This document shows positions 7,753-16,954 of a stretch of 64,000 nt of DNA, one piece after another. Position numbers and translations under genes: made by a program. Every line of letters starts with the position of its first letter. Within the stretch, counting starts at the first letter, position 1. Source of the stretch: CAWCKS01 sp963763485 (GTDB lineage Bacteria > Pseudomonadota > Alphaproteobacteria > Rhizobiales > Xanthobacteraceae); contig CAVXOW010000007.1 in assembly GCA_963763485.1 (NCBI GenBank), positions 310,001 to 374,000 on the forward strand. The letters run 5' to 3'. The notes beneath the pieces were generated by a model. It was not told the DNA's origin and made no database searches. It worked only from the letters and a program-made list of their open reading frames with translations.

Positions 7753-9150
7753 ATGAGTCGACTTGATGGCACGCTTGACACCGGCATTACGCTGATCAGA
7801 TCCGCGTCGCGGCAGGTTGCAAGCGCGAATACCTGGCTCGGGCAGTCCTTCAAGCGCTGGACGCCGAAGGGGCTTTATGCGCGGGCACTGCTGATCATCA
7901 TCGTGCCGATGCTGGTGCTGCAGGCGGTGATCGCCTTCGTGTTCATGGAGCGGCACTGGAACACGGTGACGCAGCGCCTGTCGGAAGCGGTGGTGCGCGA
8001 CATTGCCAGCCTGATCGACGTCTCCAAGCTCTACCCACAGGACAAGGACCACGCGATTCTGATCGGCATCGCGGCGAACCGCCTCGGCCTGCTGGTCGAT
8101 TTTTTGCCTGGCACCGACCTGCCGCCGCCCGGCCCAAAGCCGTTCTTTTCGCTGCTCGACCAGGCGCTGTCGCGGCAGATCGGCCAGCAGATCCGCCGCC
8201 CGTTCTGGATCGACACCGTCGGGCGCTCGTCGCAGGTCGAGATCCGCATCAAGCTCGACGATTCCGTGATGCGCGTGTTCGCGCGAAGAGACAGCGCCTA
8301 CGCGTCGAATTCGCAGATCTTCCTGTTCTGGATGGTCGGCACCTCGCTCGTATTGCTGGCGGTCGCGATCCTGTTCCTGCGCAATCAGATCAAGCCGATC
8401 CTTCGGCTCGCGGAGGCTGCCGAGAGCTTCGGCAAGGGCCGCGAGGTGCCGAATTTCCGGCCGCGTGGCGCGCGCGAGGTGCGGCAGGCTGCGCAGTCTT
8501 TCATGGAGATGAGGTCCCGTGTCGAGCGCGCGATGGAGCAGCGCACCGCGATGCTCGCTGGCGTGTCGCACGACCTGCGCACTATCCTGACCCGCTTCAA
8601 GCTGGAGATCGAGCTGATCGACAGTCCCGAAGTCGAAGGCATGCGCAAGGACGTCGACGAGATGAACGGCATGCTCGATGGCTATCTCGCCTTCGCCCGC
8701 GGCGACAGCGGCGAGCACGCCGCGCCAACCCACATCCCGGCGCTGCTGGAGGAACTGCGCAGCGACGCCGAACGGCACGGCCACAACGCCAACGTTGTCT
8801 ATCACGGCCAGCCGGTCGTGATCGTCAAGCCGGCGGCGTTCAAGCGCTGCCTTGCCAATCTCGTCTCCAATGCCGCACGCCACGGCAACGCCATCGCGAT
8901 CTCCGGTCACCGCGACCACCGCTGGCTCACGATCACCATCGATGATGACGGTCCGGGGATTCCTCATGGCATGCGCGAAGAGGTGTTCAAGCCGTTCATT
9001 CGGCTCGACGATGCCCGCAATGTCGACGAGGGCGGCAGCGGGCTTGGCTTGGCAATCGCCCGCGACATCGCCCGCTCGCATGGCGGCGACATTACCCTCA
9101 GCGACAGCCTGATGGGAGGCTTGCGCGCGACGGTGCGAGTGCCGGTCTAA
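7753..9150 (+). CDS. sensor histidine kinase, EnvZ-like
   Basis: An inner-membrane kinase of 465 residues, presumably phosphorylating the adjacent regulator. It has a cytoplasmic N-terminus, transmembrane helix 1 near 43-64 (ARALLIIIVPMLVLQAVIAF), a periplasmic sensor segment and helix 2 near 189-209 (IFLFWMVGTSLVLLAVAILF). A HAMP linker leads to the H-box MLAGVSHDLRTILTRFK with His273. The ATP-binding domain shows the N-box NLVSNAARHG, G1 DDGPGIP, F-box VFKPFIRLD and G2 GSGLGLAIA. The architecture matches EnvZ/RstB kinases. The signal sensed is not evident. Confidence 0.94.
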   Translation: MSRLDGTLDTGITLIRSASRQVASANTWLGQSFKRWTPKGLYARALLIIIVPMLVLQAVIAFVFMERHWNTVTQRLSEAVVRDIASLIDVSKLYPQDKDHAILIGIAANRLGLLVDFLPGTDLPPPGPKPFFSLLDQALSRQIGQQIRRPFWIDTVGRSSQVEIRIKLDDSVMRVFARRDSAYASNSQIFLFWMVGTSLVLLAVAILFLRNQIKPILRLAEAAESFGKGREVPNFRPRGAREVRQAAQSFMEMRSRVERAMEQRTAMLAGVSHDLRTILTRFKLEIELIDSPEVEGMRKDVDEMNGMLDGYLAFARGDSGEHAAPTHIPALLEELRSDAERHGHNANVVYHGQPVVIVKPAAFKRCLANLVSNAARHGNAIAISGHRDHRWLTITIDDDGPGIPHGMREEVFKPFIRLDDARNVDEGGSGLGLAIARDIARSHGGDITLSDSLMGGLRATVRVPV

Positions 9151-9228
9151 GGAATGATGCCGAAAAGCACGCCCTCGACTCGATCGGGGATGGGCACCGG
9201 TTCTCGGATCAGATCATGCCGGGACGCG

Positions 9229-10062
9229 CTACTTCGCCAGTTCTTTCGACCGTCGCGTCGCCGCGGCGACGGCGCGTGTCATCAGCCCGGCAAGCCCGTC
9301 CTGGCCCATCAGGATTTCCAGCGCGGCGGCGGTGGTGCCACCGGGTGAGGTGACGTTCTGGCGCAACGTCGCTGCGTCCGTGCCGGACTGCTGCAGCAAT
9401 GCTCCCGACCCGGCCACTGTCTCGCGCGCCAGCTTCGCCGCAAGGTCGGCCGGCAAGCCTGCGGCAACGCCGGCGCGCGCGAGTTCTTCGGCGAGCAGGA
9501 ACACATAGGCGGGACCGGAGCCGGACACCGCGGTCACCGCGTCCATCAGCATCTCGTCCTCGACCCACTCGACCGCACCGGTCGCCCGTAACAGCGCGTC
9601 CGCGACACCACGCTGGCCATTGGTCACGTTGGATGCCGGCACCGCGACCGTGATGCCGCGCCCGATCGCCGCCGGCGTGTTCGGCATCGCGCGCACCACG
9701 GCGCCGCCGCAGGCCGCGGCAATCTTTGCGATCGTCATGCCGGCCATGATCGAGACCACCAAAGTGTCGGCGGATACCAGCGGTTTCAGCAAAGGTCCGG
9801 CGTCGGCGAAGGTTTGCGGCTTGACCGCGATGACGAGCGCGGCGACGTCACGAAGGGTGCCCGCACCCGGATTGAGACGCAGGCCCTGCCTTGCCAGCGC
9901 GCTGATCTCGGCCGACGGCTGCGGCTCGATCGCGGCGACGCGGTCGGCTGACAGCCCGGCCTTCAGCCAGCCGGTGAGCAACGCGCTGCCCATCTTGCCG
10001 GCGCCGGCCAGCACGATTGTTCCTTTAAGGGAAGCCAAAGCTTGCGAGGGGTGCTGGCTCAT
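9229..10062 (-). CDS. proC: pyrroline-5-carboxylate reductase
   Basis: Catalyses the last step of proline synthesis, NAD(P)H-dependent reduction of pyrroline-5-carboxylate. The N-terminal Rossmann fold begins TIVLAGAGKMGSALLTGWL. The family blocks VIAVKPQTFADAGPLL, VSIMAGMTI, VRAMPNTPAAIGRGITV and DAVTAVSGSGPAYVFLLAEE follow, with LTSPGGTTAAALEIL-type sequence (TSPGGTTAAALEILM) near the C-terminus. Start at 10062 (MSQHPSQALASLKGT) gives 277 residues, close to the family norm. A further in-frame start at 10098 adds twelve residues. Confidence 0.96.
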   Translation of the reverse strand: MSQHPSQALASLKGTIVLAGAGKMGSALLTGWLKAGLSADRVAAIEPQPSAEISALARQGLRLNPGAGTLRDVAALVIAVKPQTFADAGPLLKPLVSADTLVVSIMAGMTIAKIAAACGGAVVRAMPNTPAAIGRGITVAVPASNVTNGQRGVADALLRATGAVEWVEDEMLMDAVTAVSGSGPAYVFLLAEELARAGVAAGLPADLAAKLARETVAGSGALLQQSGTDAATLRQNVTSPGGTTAAALEILMGQDGLAGLMTRAVAAATRRSKELAK

Positions 10063-10141
10063 CGACGCGGGTCCGGACGCGGAAACAGTCGGCCGCAATG
10101 TAGACCCTCAACCACGCGGCGTCATCCTGTCGTGCCGCGCT

Positions 10142-10666
10142 CTAGGCCTCGCCCTGGGTGTCGAACATCACGGCGTCCATCGCCTCGCGCGCCGACTTGC
10201 CGGCCCAGATCACGTACTGGAAGGCCGCGTAATAGCGCTGGCAGGCATCGGTCGCTGCCGCCAGCATCGCCTCGCACTGCTCCGACGTCGCGGTGATGCA
10301 GCCCGCGAGGATCAATGCCTGGCGGAACATGACGAGGCCCGGCTGCATCCACAGATCGAAATGGCCGATCCAGAGTTGCTCGTTGATCATCGCGACCAGC
10401 CGCTGCGTCTCGGTCTTGCGCGCCTCCGGCACCTTCATGTCGAAGGTGCAGGCGATGTGCAGCGACTCGATCTCCGCCATCCAGGTGAACGAGACCTGGT
10501 AGTCGGTGTGGTCACCCTTGACCAGGATCGAAACCTCGTCCTCGCCGGAGCGTTCGAACGACCAGTCGTGCACCACCGCGACTTCCTCGACGACGTGAAG
10601 CGGGTTGGGACGGGAATCGGGTTCGATTTCGAGCAAGGCCATGCCGTCTCGAGCTGTCATTTCCAT
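10142..10666 (-). CDS. YbjN domain-containing protein
   Basis: A 174-residue soluble protein of the YbjN family, which has an S-adenosyl-independent alpha/beta fold and poorly defined roles in stress and motility regulation. It starts MEMTARDGMALLEIEPDSRP; a longer open frame upstream is poor coding sequence. Recognisable stretches are VHDWSFERSGEDEVSILVKG, VSFTWMAEIESLHIACTFDM and LWIGHFDLWMQPGLVMFRQA, the last a strong family block in alphaproteobacteria. It lies 79 bases upstream of proC on the same strand, an arrangement common in Bradyrhizobium relatives. Confidence 0.85.
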   Translation of the reverse strand: MEMTARDGMALLEIEPDSRPNPLHVVEEVAVVHDWSFERSGEDEVSILVKGDHTDYQVSFTWMAEIESLHIACTFDMKVPEARKTETQRLVAMINEQLWIGHFDLWMQPGLVMFRQALILAGCITATSEQCEAMLAAATDACQRYYAAFQYVIWAGKSAREAMDAVMFDTQGEA

Positions 10667-10941
10667 TCTTTCAATCGTGGGACTTAACGCCACTCCAGCA
10701 ACGCGTACGGTTGAGCTGGCTAAGCGAGTTGCGACTTCCTGACCGCGGCAGGTGATGTGATTTGCGGAATCCGCGCAACCGGTCGTCGAGTTGGTCCACA
10801 GCCTAAGGAGCTGTCGTCCACAGCGATGTGGGAGGCAAAAGGACGGGGGATAAGAGAACAAAACGGAATCGGATTCGCGCGGGAAGAGTCCCGCGCGGCG
10901 ATTCCCGCAATGCGAGTTTGTTTCGCTCGAGGGCGGCAGCG

Positions 10942-11763
10942 TCAGGGCTTGCGCGCGACCAGGACGACCGACGGGTAGGACAGCAGGACGGTGTCGCCGT
11001 CGCGACGCGCGTCCATGCCGAGCAGGTCGCCGTCGACCGAGTCGTTGATCATCAATCGCAGCAGGACACGGTCGTCACCGGCCGGGAACGATCCGCTGAT
11101 CAGCCGCTCGCGTTCGACCGGCACCCGATAGAACGCCCTTGACGGCGGCGGCAGACCGGCCGCGGCGAACAGGTCGACCAGATAGCCGAGGGTGCGAAAT
11201 TCCACCGTCGAGGGATCGCGGTGCAACTCCATTCGATTGAAGGCCGCGGCTTTTGCCGGATCATCGGACGCCAGCCCGTCGCACAGCACGATGCGTCCGC
11301 CAGGCCGGCACACCCGCATCATCTCGGCGAATGCGCGCTTCGGCTCTTCGAAGTGGTGAAAAGCGAAGCGGCAGCTGACGATATCGAACGACGCTTGCGC
11401 GAACGGCAGCGCGTAGACGTCGCCGCGATGGAATTCGACATTGGCGAGCCTTTTGTCCGCGGCCAGTTTGCGCGCCTGCGCGAGCATCTGTTCGGTGGCA
11501 TCGAGCCCGGTCGCGCGGTGGACCCGCGCGGCAAATGCAGCGACCACCGAGCCGGGACCGCAGGCAACGTCGAGCGAGGCGTCGTCCGGCCCAGGCGCGG
11601 CTGCGTCGACCAGGAGCCTGAGCGCGTCCTCGTTGTGCAGCGAGGGCGACGCCGCAAAGCCTTCGGCCTGGCGGCTGAATTGATCGTGGATTTTGGAGGC
11701 GTGGGAGTGTCCGGTCGACCGGCGTGGGTATTTGACATGGGTGAAGGCCTTTGCCGTTGGCAA
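10942..11763 (-). CDS. class I SAM-dependent methyltransferase
   Basis: A Methyltransf_11-type Rossmann enzyme. Motif I is SLDVACGPGSVVAAFAARVH, motif II follows at TGLDATEQML, and the acidic and post-I blocks are VEFHRGDVYALPFAQASFDI and SCRFAFHHFEEPKRAFAEM, then CRPGGRIVLCDGLASDDPAK. The substrate is unknown; the arrangement resembles UbiE-like small-molecule methylases. The start is uncertain. The frame stays open to a TTG at 11817 inside the hairpin after prs, and a TTG at 11763 is also in frame. The best-looking ATG, at 11738 (MSNTHAGR), is in another frame and would need one missing base near 11711-11716 to join GHSHASKIHDQFSRQAEGF. Confidence 0.8.
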   Translation of the reverse strand: MPTAKAFTHVKYPRRSTGHSHASKIHDQFSRQAEGFAASPSLHNEDALRLLVDAAAPGPDDASLDVACGPGSVVAAFAARVHRATGLDATEQMLAQARKLAADKRLANVEFHRGDVYALPFAQASFDIVSCRFAFHHFEEPKRAFAEMMRVCRPGGRIVLCDGLASDDPAKAAAFNRMELHRDPSTVEFRTLGYLVDLFAAAGLPPPSRAFYRVPVERERLISGSFPAGDDRVLLRLMINDSVDGDLLGMDARRDGDTVLLSYPSVVLVARKP

Positions 11764-11789
11764 AAATTTCGAACAGGTGCAAGCAGGTT

Positions 11790-11816
11790 TGACCGGCCCT
11801 CGCGAGGGACCGGTCA
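11790..11816. terminator. strong hairpin downstream of prs
   Basis: TGACCGG at 11790-11796 pairs with CCGGTCA at 11810-11816, and between them lies the perfect palindrome CCCTCGCGAGGG, with a single bulged A at 11809. The hairpin follows the corrected prs stop on the reverse strand. It has no T-run, so it is either a transcript-stabilising hairpin or a terminator without a U-tract. Confidence 0.45.
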
Positions 11817-11855
11817 ACTAAGTTGCAGCTGTGCCGAAAGTGCCTTCATCATCGT

Positions 11856-12831
11856 TCAGTCGAACAGGCTCGAAACCGATTCCTCGGACGCCGTGCGGTC
11901 GATCGCTTCGCCGATCAGGCCGGCGACCGAGATCACGCGGATATTGCGAGCGGCGCGCATCGCCTCGGTCGGCTGGATCGAGTCGGTGATCACGAGCTCC
12001 TTGAGCTTGGAGCCCGCTGATGCGTGCCACTGCGCCGCCCGACAGCACGCCGTGGCTGATATAGGCGTAGACGTCCTTGGCGCCGTTGGCGAGCAGCGCG
12101 TCGGCGGCGTTCACCAGGGTGCCGCCGGAATTGACGATGTCGTCGATCAGGATGCAGGTGTGGCCGGCGACGTCGCCGATCACGTTCATGACCTCGGATT
12201 CGCCGGCACGCTCGCGGCGCTTGTCGATGATCGCAAGCGGCGCATTGATGCGCTTGGCGAAACCCCGGGCGCGCGCGACGCCGCCGACGTCGGGCGACAC
12301 CACCATCAGGCTGGCGAGATCGAACCGCTCCTTGATGTCGCGCACCATCAGCGGCGCGGCCCAGAGGTTGTCGGTCGGGATGTCGAAGAAGCCCTGGATC
12401 TGCCCGGCATGGAGGTCCAGCATCATCACGCGATCGACGCCGGCGTTGGCAATCAGGTTGGCGACGAGCTTGGCCGAGATCGGCGCGCGGGAGCCGACCT
12501 TGCGATCCTGCCGCGCGTAGCCGAAATAGGGGATCACCGCGGTGATGCGCCGGGCCGAGGAGCGACGGACCGCGTCGGTGATGATCAAGAGCTCCATCAG
12601 ATGGTCGTTGGCCGGATAGGAGGTCGACTGCACGATGAACACGTCCGAGCCGCGGATGTTCTCGTGGATCTCGACGAAGATCTCGTTGTCGGCGAAGCGC
12701 CGCACCGACGCCTTGGTCAGCGGCAGCTCCAGATGGGCGGCAATGGCGTTGGCCAACGGCTGGTTGGAGTTGCCGGTGACCAGCTTGATCGCGCCGTTCT
12801 TGCCTGAGGTCTTTGTCTGCGTTTTGGGCAT
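11856..12831 (-). pseudogene. prs: ribose-phosphate pyrophosphokinase, frameshifted near the C-terminus
   Basis: Prs makes PRPP from ribose-5-phosphate and ATP for purine, pyrimidine, histidine and tryptophan synthesis, and is normally essential. From MPKTQTKTSGKNG at 12831 the frame is clean through FADNEIFVEIHENIRGSDVF, YFGYARQDRK and the PRPP-binding loop CILIDDIVNSGGTLVNAADA. At about 12012-12016 it slips: the read frame gives ARISGLQAQGARDHRL and runs to 11818. One base fewer (AGCGGC for AGCGGGC) restores SGSKLKELVITDSIQPTEAM and ends ESVSSLFD at the TGA 11856-11858, a 324-residue protein of normal type. Since the rest is intact and the gene essential, an extra G in the sequence is more likely than real inactivation. 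Confidence 0.85.
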
Positions 12832-12980
12832 CGTGGATGCGTTGCTCAGCATGTCAATGACCCCTTCAAGCCGCAGAAATCACGCCCCAAGAGGCCGTGT
12901 GACGGGCGGGTGATATCAAGGCGGGTCCGGACCGGCAATACGGACGGGTGGTTTTCCTGCGCAAAATCGGCCCGATAACG

Positions 12981-13613
12981 CTAACGGGCGCTAAATCCGA
13001 GCGCGGTCCTGGAGCCGGCTGAAGGGGTTCCGGCCGCGGAATCGTCGGCGCTGGCGATCGCCTGACCGCGTCCCGGCGCCTGCGGCACTGGCTGGCTCTC
13101 GCTACCGCCGAGATACGTTGCCATGCCATTCAATCCCGCCTGGGCGATTCGCCGAAGCAACTGGTCGTCGGCGGCGGCCCAGGCGTCGCGGCCGGCCTTG
13201 CCCGCTGGCTCTTCGCCGGTGAGTCGCAGCGCGCGTTGCTCGTCACGATCGTAGACGTCGAACACCCAGGCAATCACGCCGCGTCCGCGCTTGACCTCCG
13301 CCGCGAGGTAGGTGCGGACGTGATAGGCCGCCGATCCGTCGCGCTGCACGATCAGCACCGGCTTGCCCTGTGCCTCCGAATTGAGTGCGTTCACCAGCCG
13401 GTCGAACACCGCCGGCGGCGGTCCGTCGATCAATTCAAAGGCAAGCGTCGGTCCGCCACCATTGGTCTGTTGCGCAAACGCCGCCATGCTCTGGCCACCG
13501 GTGCTGCAGCCGGAGCTGGCGCACCCGAGCGCAACAACGGTGACGATGCCAAGCAGGCGCTGCAGGCCGCCGTGCGCGCACAAGAAAGCGATGGCCTCGT
13601 TGAGCCACGACAT
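12981..13613 (-). CDS. putative lipoprotein of unknown function
   Basis: A 210-residue product. The N-terminus has a helical stretch (LLGIVTVVALGCASSGC) ending in a lipobox-like LGCASSGC, with the acylated cysteine probably near residue 36. The start may therefore lie a few residues in from MSWLNEAIAF. The mature part is soluble-looking with PTLAFELIDGPPPAVFDRLV, LIVQRDGSAAYHVRTYLAAE and GVIAWVFDVYDRDEQRALRL, and a Gly/Ala-rich tail. I recognise it as a conserved rhizobial type but cannot assign a role. It lies upstream of prs on the same strand, about 150 bases away. Confidence 0.7.
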   Translation of the reverse strand: MSWLNEAIAFLCAHGGLQRLLGIVTVVALGCASSGCSTGGQSMAAFAQQTNGGGPTLAFELIDGPPPAVFDRLVNALNSEAQGKPVLIVQRDGSAAYHVRTYLAAEVKRGRGVIAWVFDVYDRDEQRALRLTGEEPAGKAGRDAWAAADDQLLRRIAQAGLNGMATYLGGSESQPVPQAPGRGQAIASADDSAAGTPSAGSRTALGFSAR

Positions 13614-13756
13614 TTCGTTTGACGTCCCCGAACCACTGCTGCCGGACGGTGATCGTTCGTCGTCACCGCTCCGCCATCCCTAGCGATAGCCTCTCCGTCA
13701 AGCGAGGTCTAGACTGACGTGGACGATTTGATCGAGATGTGGCTGCGCTCCAATTT

Positions 13757-14920
13757 ATGGCCTTTGATCGACAAAAACTTGGCGTCGTAATCCCGCTCGG
13801 GATCACGCAGACCATTGCCTGGGCGTCGAGCTACTATTTGCCCGCGATCCTGGCGCAGCCGATCGCCGCCGATCTCAATGTGGCGCCGAGTGTGATCTAC
13901 GGCGCGCTGACATTCGCGCTTGTCGTCGCCGGTCTGCTCGGGCCGCGCGTCGGCCACGCCATCGACCGGCTCGGCGGCCGCGAACTGCTTTGCGTTTCCA
14001 ACCTGGTCTTTATCGCGGGCCTCGTCATTCTCAGCCTGGCACACGGCATCGTCGCGCTGGCTGCGGCGTGGCTGCTGCTTGGCATCGGCATGGGGCTCGG
14101 GCTTTACGAGGCCGCCTTCGCGACGCTGACGCGGTTCTACGGCACCGAGGCGCGCTCGGCGATCACCGGCATCACCCTGATCGCCGGCTTTGCCTCGACC
14201 GTCGGCTGGCCGGTCACCACGTTGATCGACGCGCACTACGGCTGGCGCGACGCGTGCCTGTTCTGGGCGGTCGTGCACGTGGTATTGGCGCTGCCTTTGA
14301 ATTTCTGGTTGCCGCGACTGTCGACATCTCACTCGGTTGGCGCGGCTGCGGATGCGCCTGGAATTGAGGACAAGGCAGCCGAGACGCGGGCGATGATCCT
14401 GATCGCCTACGTCTTTGCCGCGACCGGCTTTGTCAGCGTCGGGCTGTCGGCCATGCTGCCGTCATTGATGCAGCAACTCGGCGCGACGCCGGCCGTCGCT
14501 TTGGTGTCGGCTACCCTGGTCGGGCCGGCGCAGGTGCTGGCGCGGATCATCGAAGCGAGCCTGTTGCGGCGGATGCATCCGCTGACCTCGACGCGGCTTG
14601 CCACCGTGATGCACCCGATCGGCGCGGCGCTGATCGCGCTCGGCGGCCCGATCATCGCGCCGGCGTTCACGATCCTGTACGGCGCCGGCAACGGCATTCT
14701 CACAATTGCGCGCGGCACCCTGCCGCTCGCGGTGTTCGGACCGGTCGGCTTCGGCCGCCGGGTCGGCCTGCTCGCCATGCCGGCGCGGGTCAGCGGCGCC
14801 ATTGCGCCGCTGGTGCTGGGGCTCTTGATGCAGAGCTTTGGCGCGCATGTGCTGTGGATCAGCGCGGCGCTGTCGATTTCGGCCTTCGCTGCGCTGTTCC
14901 TGATGCGCGCGAAGCAGTGA
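13757..14920 (+). CDS. MFS transporter
   Basis: A 12-helix major facilitator of about 387 residues. It begins MAFDRQKLGVVIPLGITQTI; a GTG at 13739 would add six residues. Family features include the loop 2-3 motif PRVGHAIDRLGGREL and GIGMGLGLYEAAFATLTRFYG. The sequence reads like the MFS subgroup often annotated as arabinose- or oxalate-like permeases in Bradyrhizobium. No neighbouring enzyme points to a substrate. It stands alone, convergent with pgeF. Confidence 0.85.
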   Translation: MAFDRQKLGVVIPLGITQTIAWASSYYLPAILAQPIAADLNVAPSVIYGALTFALVVAGLLGPRVGHAIDRLGGRELLCVSNLVFIAGLVILSLAHGIVALAAAWLLLGIGMGLGLYEAAFATLTRFYGTEARSAITGITLIAGFASTVGWPVTTLIDAHYGWRDACLFWAVVHVVLALPLNFWLPRLSTSHSVGAAADAPGIEDKAAETRAMILIAYVFAATGFVSVGLSAMLPSLMQQLGATPAVALVSATLVGPAQVLARIIEASLLRRMHPLTSTRLATVMHPIGAALIALGGPIIAPAFTILYGAGNGILTIARGTLPLAVFGPVGFGRRVGLLAMPARVSGAIAPLVLGLLMQSFGAHVLWISAALSISAFAALFLMRAKQ

Positions 14921-14946
14921 GCGCGGCGCGCCGCCGGCTCAATTGA

Positions 14947-15711
14947 TTACTGTTCCAGCACGATGGCATGGACGTGGCGGCCGTAGTCCGGCTCCTTGCG
15001 GTGCACCGAGCGGCGGTAGCTGTAGAAGCTTGCCTCATCCGCATAGGTGCAAAGATCGAGGTCCTCGATCATCAACACGCCGGCGCGCGTCAGGCGGCTG
15101 TGGATGAAGCCACCGAGATCGAACATCGCGTGGCCGTTGCGCGAGGCCGAGGCGAAGAAGCGGGCATTGTCGGCGTCGGCTTCCTCGAAGCGCGCGACGA
15201 ACTCCATGCCGACCTCGTAGTTGCGCTGCCGGATCATCGGGCCGAGCGCGACGACGACGTCGTCGCGATGCGCGCCGAGCGTCTCCATGGCGTCGAGCGT
15301 CGATTCCAGCACGCCGATCAGTGCGCCCTTCCAGCCGGCGTGCGCCGCGCCAACCACCTGCGCCCGCGGATCGACGAACAGCACCGGCGCGCAGTCCGCG
15401 GCCGTGACGCCGAGCGCGAGGCCGGGAATCTTCGTCACCATGGCGTCGGCCTTCGGCCGCGCCGACGGCCACGGCTCGGTGACAACGAGCGCGTCGGGCG
15501 AATGCACCTGATGCAGGCTCAGAAAATGTGTCGGCGGCACGCCAACCATGTCGGCCATGCGGCGGCGGTTCTCGTGCACGCGCTCGGGCACATCGTTGGA
15601 GCCGAGTCCGCCGTTCAGCCCGGCATAAATCCCTTCCGAGACGCCGCCCTCGCGGGTGAAGAAGGCGTGGCGGATACCGGGGGCGCTGGAGAGCAGGAGC
15701 GACGTCAGCAT
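14947..15711 (-). CDS. pgeF: peptidoglycan editing factor PgeF (YfiH/laccase-domain family)
   Basis: PgeF-type proteins hydrolyse wrongly incorporated residues on muropeptide precursors; older annotations call them polyphenol oxidases. The metal and active-site blocks are present: HAFFTREGGVSEGIYAGLNG, SLHQVHSPDALVV, ALGVTAADCAPVLF, GAAHAGWKGALIGVLESTLD and SFYSYRRSVHRKEPDYGR. I start at ATG 15711 (MLTSLLLSSAPGIRHAFFT), 254 residues; an upstream in-frame ATG at 15768 overlaps the neighbour gene and has no family likeness. It follows the MidA-like methyltransferase by 16 bases, a common pairing in alphaproteobacteria. Confidence 0.92.
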   Translation of the reverse strand: MLTSLLLSSAPGIRHAFFTREGGVSEGIYAGLNGGLGSNDVPERVHENRRRMADMVGVPPTHFLSLHQVHSPDALVVTEPWPSARPKADAMVTKIPGLALGVTAADCAPVLFVDPRAQVVGAAHAGWKGALIGVLESTLDAMETLGAHRDDVVVALGPMIRQRNYEVGMEFVARFEEADADNARFFASASRNGHAMFDLGGFIHSRLTRAGVLMIEDLDLCTYADEASFYSYRRSVHRKEPDYGRHVHAIVLEQ

Positions 15712-15727
15712 GGCAATTCCGACACCC

Positions 15728-16858
15728 TCAGGCGGTCCCGGTCTTGGTGGCGAGCGTGTCCTCGACAAACCCGGCGAGCGTCTCGATCGACGGATGCGAG
15801 ATGCCGAGCACCTTGAACAGCGCGCCCATGCCGCCGCGCCCGCTGTCGATCAGGCGGCGCAGCGCGGTCGTCACGTCGGCGGCGACTTGCGTGTTGGCCT
15901 TGCTGACCAGCGTGGCGGCGCGCGTCTCGATGCCGAGCCGTTTCAGGAATTCACCCTGCTCGATCGGACCGTGCACCCGTGCATCGACATCTTCGGCGCT
16001 GCGCGCCAGCGCCTCGAAGTCGACATGGGCGGTGAGATCAGACTGGCCGGGGTTCTTTAACGGGTCGGCGAAGCTGTGGCGGGCGATCGCCTGGAACGTG
16101 TCGCCGGCGTCGCTGCGGGAATGGCCGTAGTCGATGACGAGCGCTGCGCCCCCGAATTGGCGCAGCCGCCGCGCCAGCTTCATGATTTCGTGCGGCGAAC
16201 GCCATTCGAAGATCGCGCCGGTCGGCGCCGCACGCACGAGCTCGCTCAACAGCAGATCGAACCGCGGCAGCGCTTCGGACGCGGTGGAGAACACCAGCTG
16301 ATCCTTGTCGTTGATGTCGACGACGCGCTCGTGCCAGCCGTCGCGCGCGAGCACCGCCTGATTGACAGGCAGCGCGTCGAAATATTCGTTGGCGAAGATC
16401 AGCGCCGGACCGTCGGGCACGTCGTCGATGCTGTCATGCCAGTGCACGCTGGCCTTGTTGCTCGACAGCGATTGCCGCTGCTTCTCGCGCAATGCGGGGT
16501 TGATCTCGACGAGATGCAATGTGAGCGCCTGGTAGAAGGTCGGCACCACGCGGATCGCGCGCAGCATGTCGGCCATCATGGTGCCGCGGCCGGGACCGAG
16601 CTCGACCAGGCGGACGCTCTTCGGCGCCCCCATGGTGCGCCAGGTCGCGGCCGCCCACAGCCCGAGCAACTCGCCGAACATCTGGCTCACTTCCGGCGCG
16701 GTAATGAAATCGCCCTCGCGGCCGAGCGGATCGTGGGTGATGTAGTAGCCATGCTCGGGGTGGGTGAGGCAGAGTTCCATATAGCGGGCCACCGGCATCG
16801 GCCCCGCCGACTTGATCCTGCTCCGGATTTCCGCGCCCAGCGGTGGATAAGTGCTCAA
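15728..16858 (-). CDS. SAM-dependent methyltransferase, NDUFAF7/MidA family
   Basis: A 376-residue protein of the DUF185/Methyltransf_28 family, the bacterial counterpart of the mitochondrial arginine methyltransferase NDUFAF7 that acts on complex I. It begins with the characteristic PMPVARYMELCLTHPEHGYY and GDFITAPEVSQMFGELLGLW. Motif I is VRLVELGPGRGTMMADMLRA, and later come PALIFANEYFDALPVNQAVL and GGAALVIDYGHSRSDAGDTF. It forms a lgt - midA-like - pgeF run on the reverse strand, a gene order conserved in rhizobia. The bacterial substrate is not established. Confidence 0.9.
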   Translation of the reverse strand: MSTYPPLGAEIRSRIKSAGPMPVARYMELCLTHPEHGYYITHDPLGREGDFITAPEVSQMFGELLGLWAAATWRTMGAPKSVRLVELGPGRGTMMADMLRAIRVVPTFYQALTLHLVEINPALREKQRQSLSSNKASVHWHDSIDDVPDGPALIFANEYFDALPVNQAVLARDGWHERVVDINDKDQLVFSTASEALPRFDLLLSELVRAAPTGAIFEWRSPHEIMKLARRLRQFGGAALVIDYGHSRSDAGDTFQAIARHSFADPLKNPGQSDLTAHVDFEALARSAEDVDARVHGPIEQGEFLKRLGIETRAATLVSKANTQVAADVTTALRRLIDSGRGGMGALFKVLGISHPSIETLAGFVEDTLATKTGTA

Positions 16859-16954
16859 CTGCGCTCCTCGAGCGTTGTCCGGCAGGTTGGGGAACCGTCC
16901 TTGCGCGTCGCCTCGCCGCGAATCGGTTTCAAAATGCCGCGGAAACGCACGGTT

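Noticed and set aside
7714..9081. 455-codon open frame antisense to the histidine kinase
   Set aside because: The kinase motifs on the forward strand are complete; the antisense product is a His/Asp/Arg-rich shadow.
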